A stretch of DNA of 64,000 nucleotides from Spinacia oleracea (Eukaryota > Streptophyta > Magnoliopsida > Caryophyllales > Amaranthaceae): NCBI RefSeq assembly GCF_020520425.1, contig NC_079487.1:133322385-133386384 (forward strand), in the 5' to 3' direction. How positions within the stretch are numbered: the stretch's first letter is position 1; every line of letters begins with the position of its first letter. Below the pieces are notes generated by a model. The model saw only the letters and a program-made list of their open reading frames with translations. It did not search any database and had not been told where the DNA came from. This document shows positions 62,268 to 64,000 of this stretch, piece after piece. Made by a program: the position numbers and the translations under genes.

Positions 62268-62898
62268 TGAGACTGACATAAACTCTGCTTACATCAGTAT
62301 TTGATTAGAGAGTATCATTAATTAATGATGGTAGAATACAACATAACTACTTGATCACAAAGTTGATCTTATATACATTACATTAGACCGTCATACGAAA
62401 TATATAAGTTTATTTAGCACAATTATATAATTACAAAAATACCCTTAGAGGTGGGTAGAACTTTGATCTTATATTCCTATGACTAATGATTTATTAAAAA
62501 AGAATAAAATATTAATTAATTAAAAAAATAACATTAATTGCAATATGTTGCTAATTATTTGCCTCATGCTAGCTTCCATCAATTAATGGATAAGAACAAT
62601 CAATTGTATACGAGGCTATCAATTTTGTGATGGATGACATGGTTTAAAATCTATCAGTCTCAAATATGAATCAAATTTCATGATTTGAAGATGGTTTAAA
62701 TACTACGGACACAACACGAAGATGATGATACAAGTGATGTTGAAATCTAATACGAGTACTAGCTCTCTTTTATAAAGATTTTAACATTTACTATTAGTGC
62801 AAATATTAAGACAAAAGTAAAAAGTGTAAAGATCGAATTGAAAAAGTGGATAATTACAATAAAATATGAAAAAAGTAAGAGAAAACGCGTATAACATA
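62268..62898. other. AT-rich gene-free stretch
   Basis: No gene, bounded element or RNA recognised. Confidence 0.5.
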
Positions 62899-63153
62899 CT
62901 TCCTCCGTTTCAAAAAGATCTTTACAGTTACTATTTGCACGAACTCAAATGCAATATTTAACTACTAATATATCCTATTTCGTATGTGAAAAAATTATAA
63001 AAATTTGATATTCTGAAAATACAAACCGAGATCAAACTGACAAGATCTTATACGTAACGTTTTGATGTGTATAATAGTCGGAATTTACGGTCAAAGTTTT
63101 TATATCTTGGACACATTTTTCAAAGCGTAAAGAACTTTCTGAAACGGAGGTAG
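62899..63153. mobile_element. Stowaway-type MITE
   Basis: The ends are CTTCCTCCGTTTCAAAAAGA and TTTCTGAAACGGAGGTAG, with TA flanks (62897-62898 and 63154-63155). 255 bp. The body shares AAAAATTATAAAAA.TTGATATT.TGAAAATACA with the element at 4099-4357, so they are distant relatives. Confidence 0.82.
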
Positions 63154-63324
63154 TATATGGTATGGAGACGTGGAGTAAAGGGATAAGAATATAATGTACA
63201 TTATACGGAGTAGTAAATTTCTATGTCCAAAAGTAATAAAAAGTGTAGTACAAAACACAAAGTTGAGAACAATAATTATGAAACATTTTAATTATGAACG
63301 TTAAGATCATTATGTAATGGAGGT

Positions 63325-64000
63325 TGATAACACAATATTATACGCATTTTATACGTCATATTAGTCCATTGTTTGTCATATTTCTTTCATATTTTAATCT
63401 TAAAGTGTTATTATTCGTTATTTTCGATGTTTCTCTCCTCGTGTTTGTTTTATTTTGTTTTGTAGGAAATAGCTCAAGTTGGTAGACCTCGGAGAAGATG
63501 TTGATAGCGTGAGTACGAAAGTACGATGTCTAGGAGCCATCCACGTTTACAAGGTGTTTACGTTGTGATACAAACAAGAGTTCAAGACAAATACAAGATC
63601 ACCGGGCAGCCAATACCACTGCGTGCCCGTGGCCTACTTTGCATCCCACACCCGAGCCGTGGCACTCTTCTTTCGATCCCGTATTAAACTTTAATGAGCT
63701 AATTACTAGAGTTTAATAATTAGTATACTTCTTATTATGTCTAGGTATAAATACAAGTAGTAGGGAATACCTAAAACTACTTCGGTCATACGCGGTATTG
63801 AATAATTGGGACGTCGCGGCTCTCCTTGTTTTGGTCGTCATTGTTGTGGATTGACGAGAGTTTGTCTCTGGCCATTAGAAACAAAGTGGAGTTAATTTAT
63901 TTCTTGATTTTGGAAACTAGAGTATGTATCACTTATAGCTTAATTAATTACGAAGTATCTCTTTGGTTTTTCTCTTTAATTTCAATATAGTTATGATTTC
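63325..64000 (+). mobile_element. Probable LTR of another retrotransposon, cut by the window edge
   Basis: TGATAACACAATATTATACG may be the TG end. Downstream are a TATA box (GTATAAATACAAG, about 63745), a GC-richer block (63600-63680) and no host-like reading frame, a layout common in Ty3/gypsy-type LTRs. The right end and internal region are outside the window. Family uncertain. Confidence 0.45.

Overview
The window is plant nuclear DNA from a eudicot. All genes are spliced with GT-AG introns, UTRs and introns are AT-rich, and the gaps are full of short plant transposons. The short word ACTCCGTA recurs, there is a SINE resembling those I know from Amaranthaceae, and the LTR at the left end looks like a family I associate with chenopods. 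My best guess is Amaranthaceae, possibly spinach. That species call is inference, because I could not search anything.

Seven protein-coding genes can be read. I rebuilt their exons from splice sites, and reading frame is kept through every junction: (1) 9512-15020 (+), a TAA1/TAR-type tryptophan aminotransferase (auxin synthesis); (2) 16334-23588 (-), the AP-1 clathrin adaptor mu subunit; (3) 25437-29216 (-), the meiotic protein PHS1; (4) 31803-37237 (+), a plastid-type TrpD-like glycosyltransferase-family-3 protein that lacks the PRPP motifs; (5) 38168-41928 (-), a class II PRPP synthase with a likely transit peptide (PRS3-like); (6) 46557-52076 (+), peroxisomal glutamate:glyoxylate aminotransferase (photorespiration); (7) 56822-57160 (+), a SIAMESE-related CDK inhibitor like SMR8. 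All seven look intact.

Layout: 1-2040 is the 3' end of an LTR retrotransposon. 2041-9400 is a gap packed with MITEs, repeats and LTR scraps. 9.5-52.1 kb is the gene-rich core. 52.1-56.8 kb is a gap with a LINE remnant and a hAT-like element. SMR8 follows, and 57.2-64 kb is a gene-free tail with several well-bounded MITEs and, at the very end, what looks like another LTR.

The genes do not form one pathway. Their order is the most informative feature: from memory, the Arabidopsis counterparts lie in two separate runs, At1g70560-70570-70580 (TAA1, TrpD-like, GGAT2) and At1g10690-10700-10710-10730 (SMR8, PRS3, PHS1, AP1M1). Here the two runs are interleaved in perfect register, as expected for an ancestral block that was duplicated and then split by reciprocal gene loss in the Arabidopsis lineage. 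I found no sign of a wholly new molecular system. The other notable points are a natural empty-site/filled-site pair for one MITE, a trio of CACTA-type MITEs around the auxin gene, and an unclassified dispersed repeat made of about 20-bp units.
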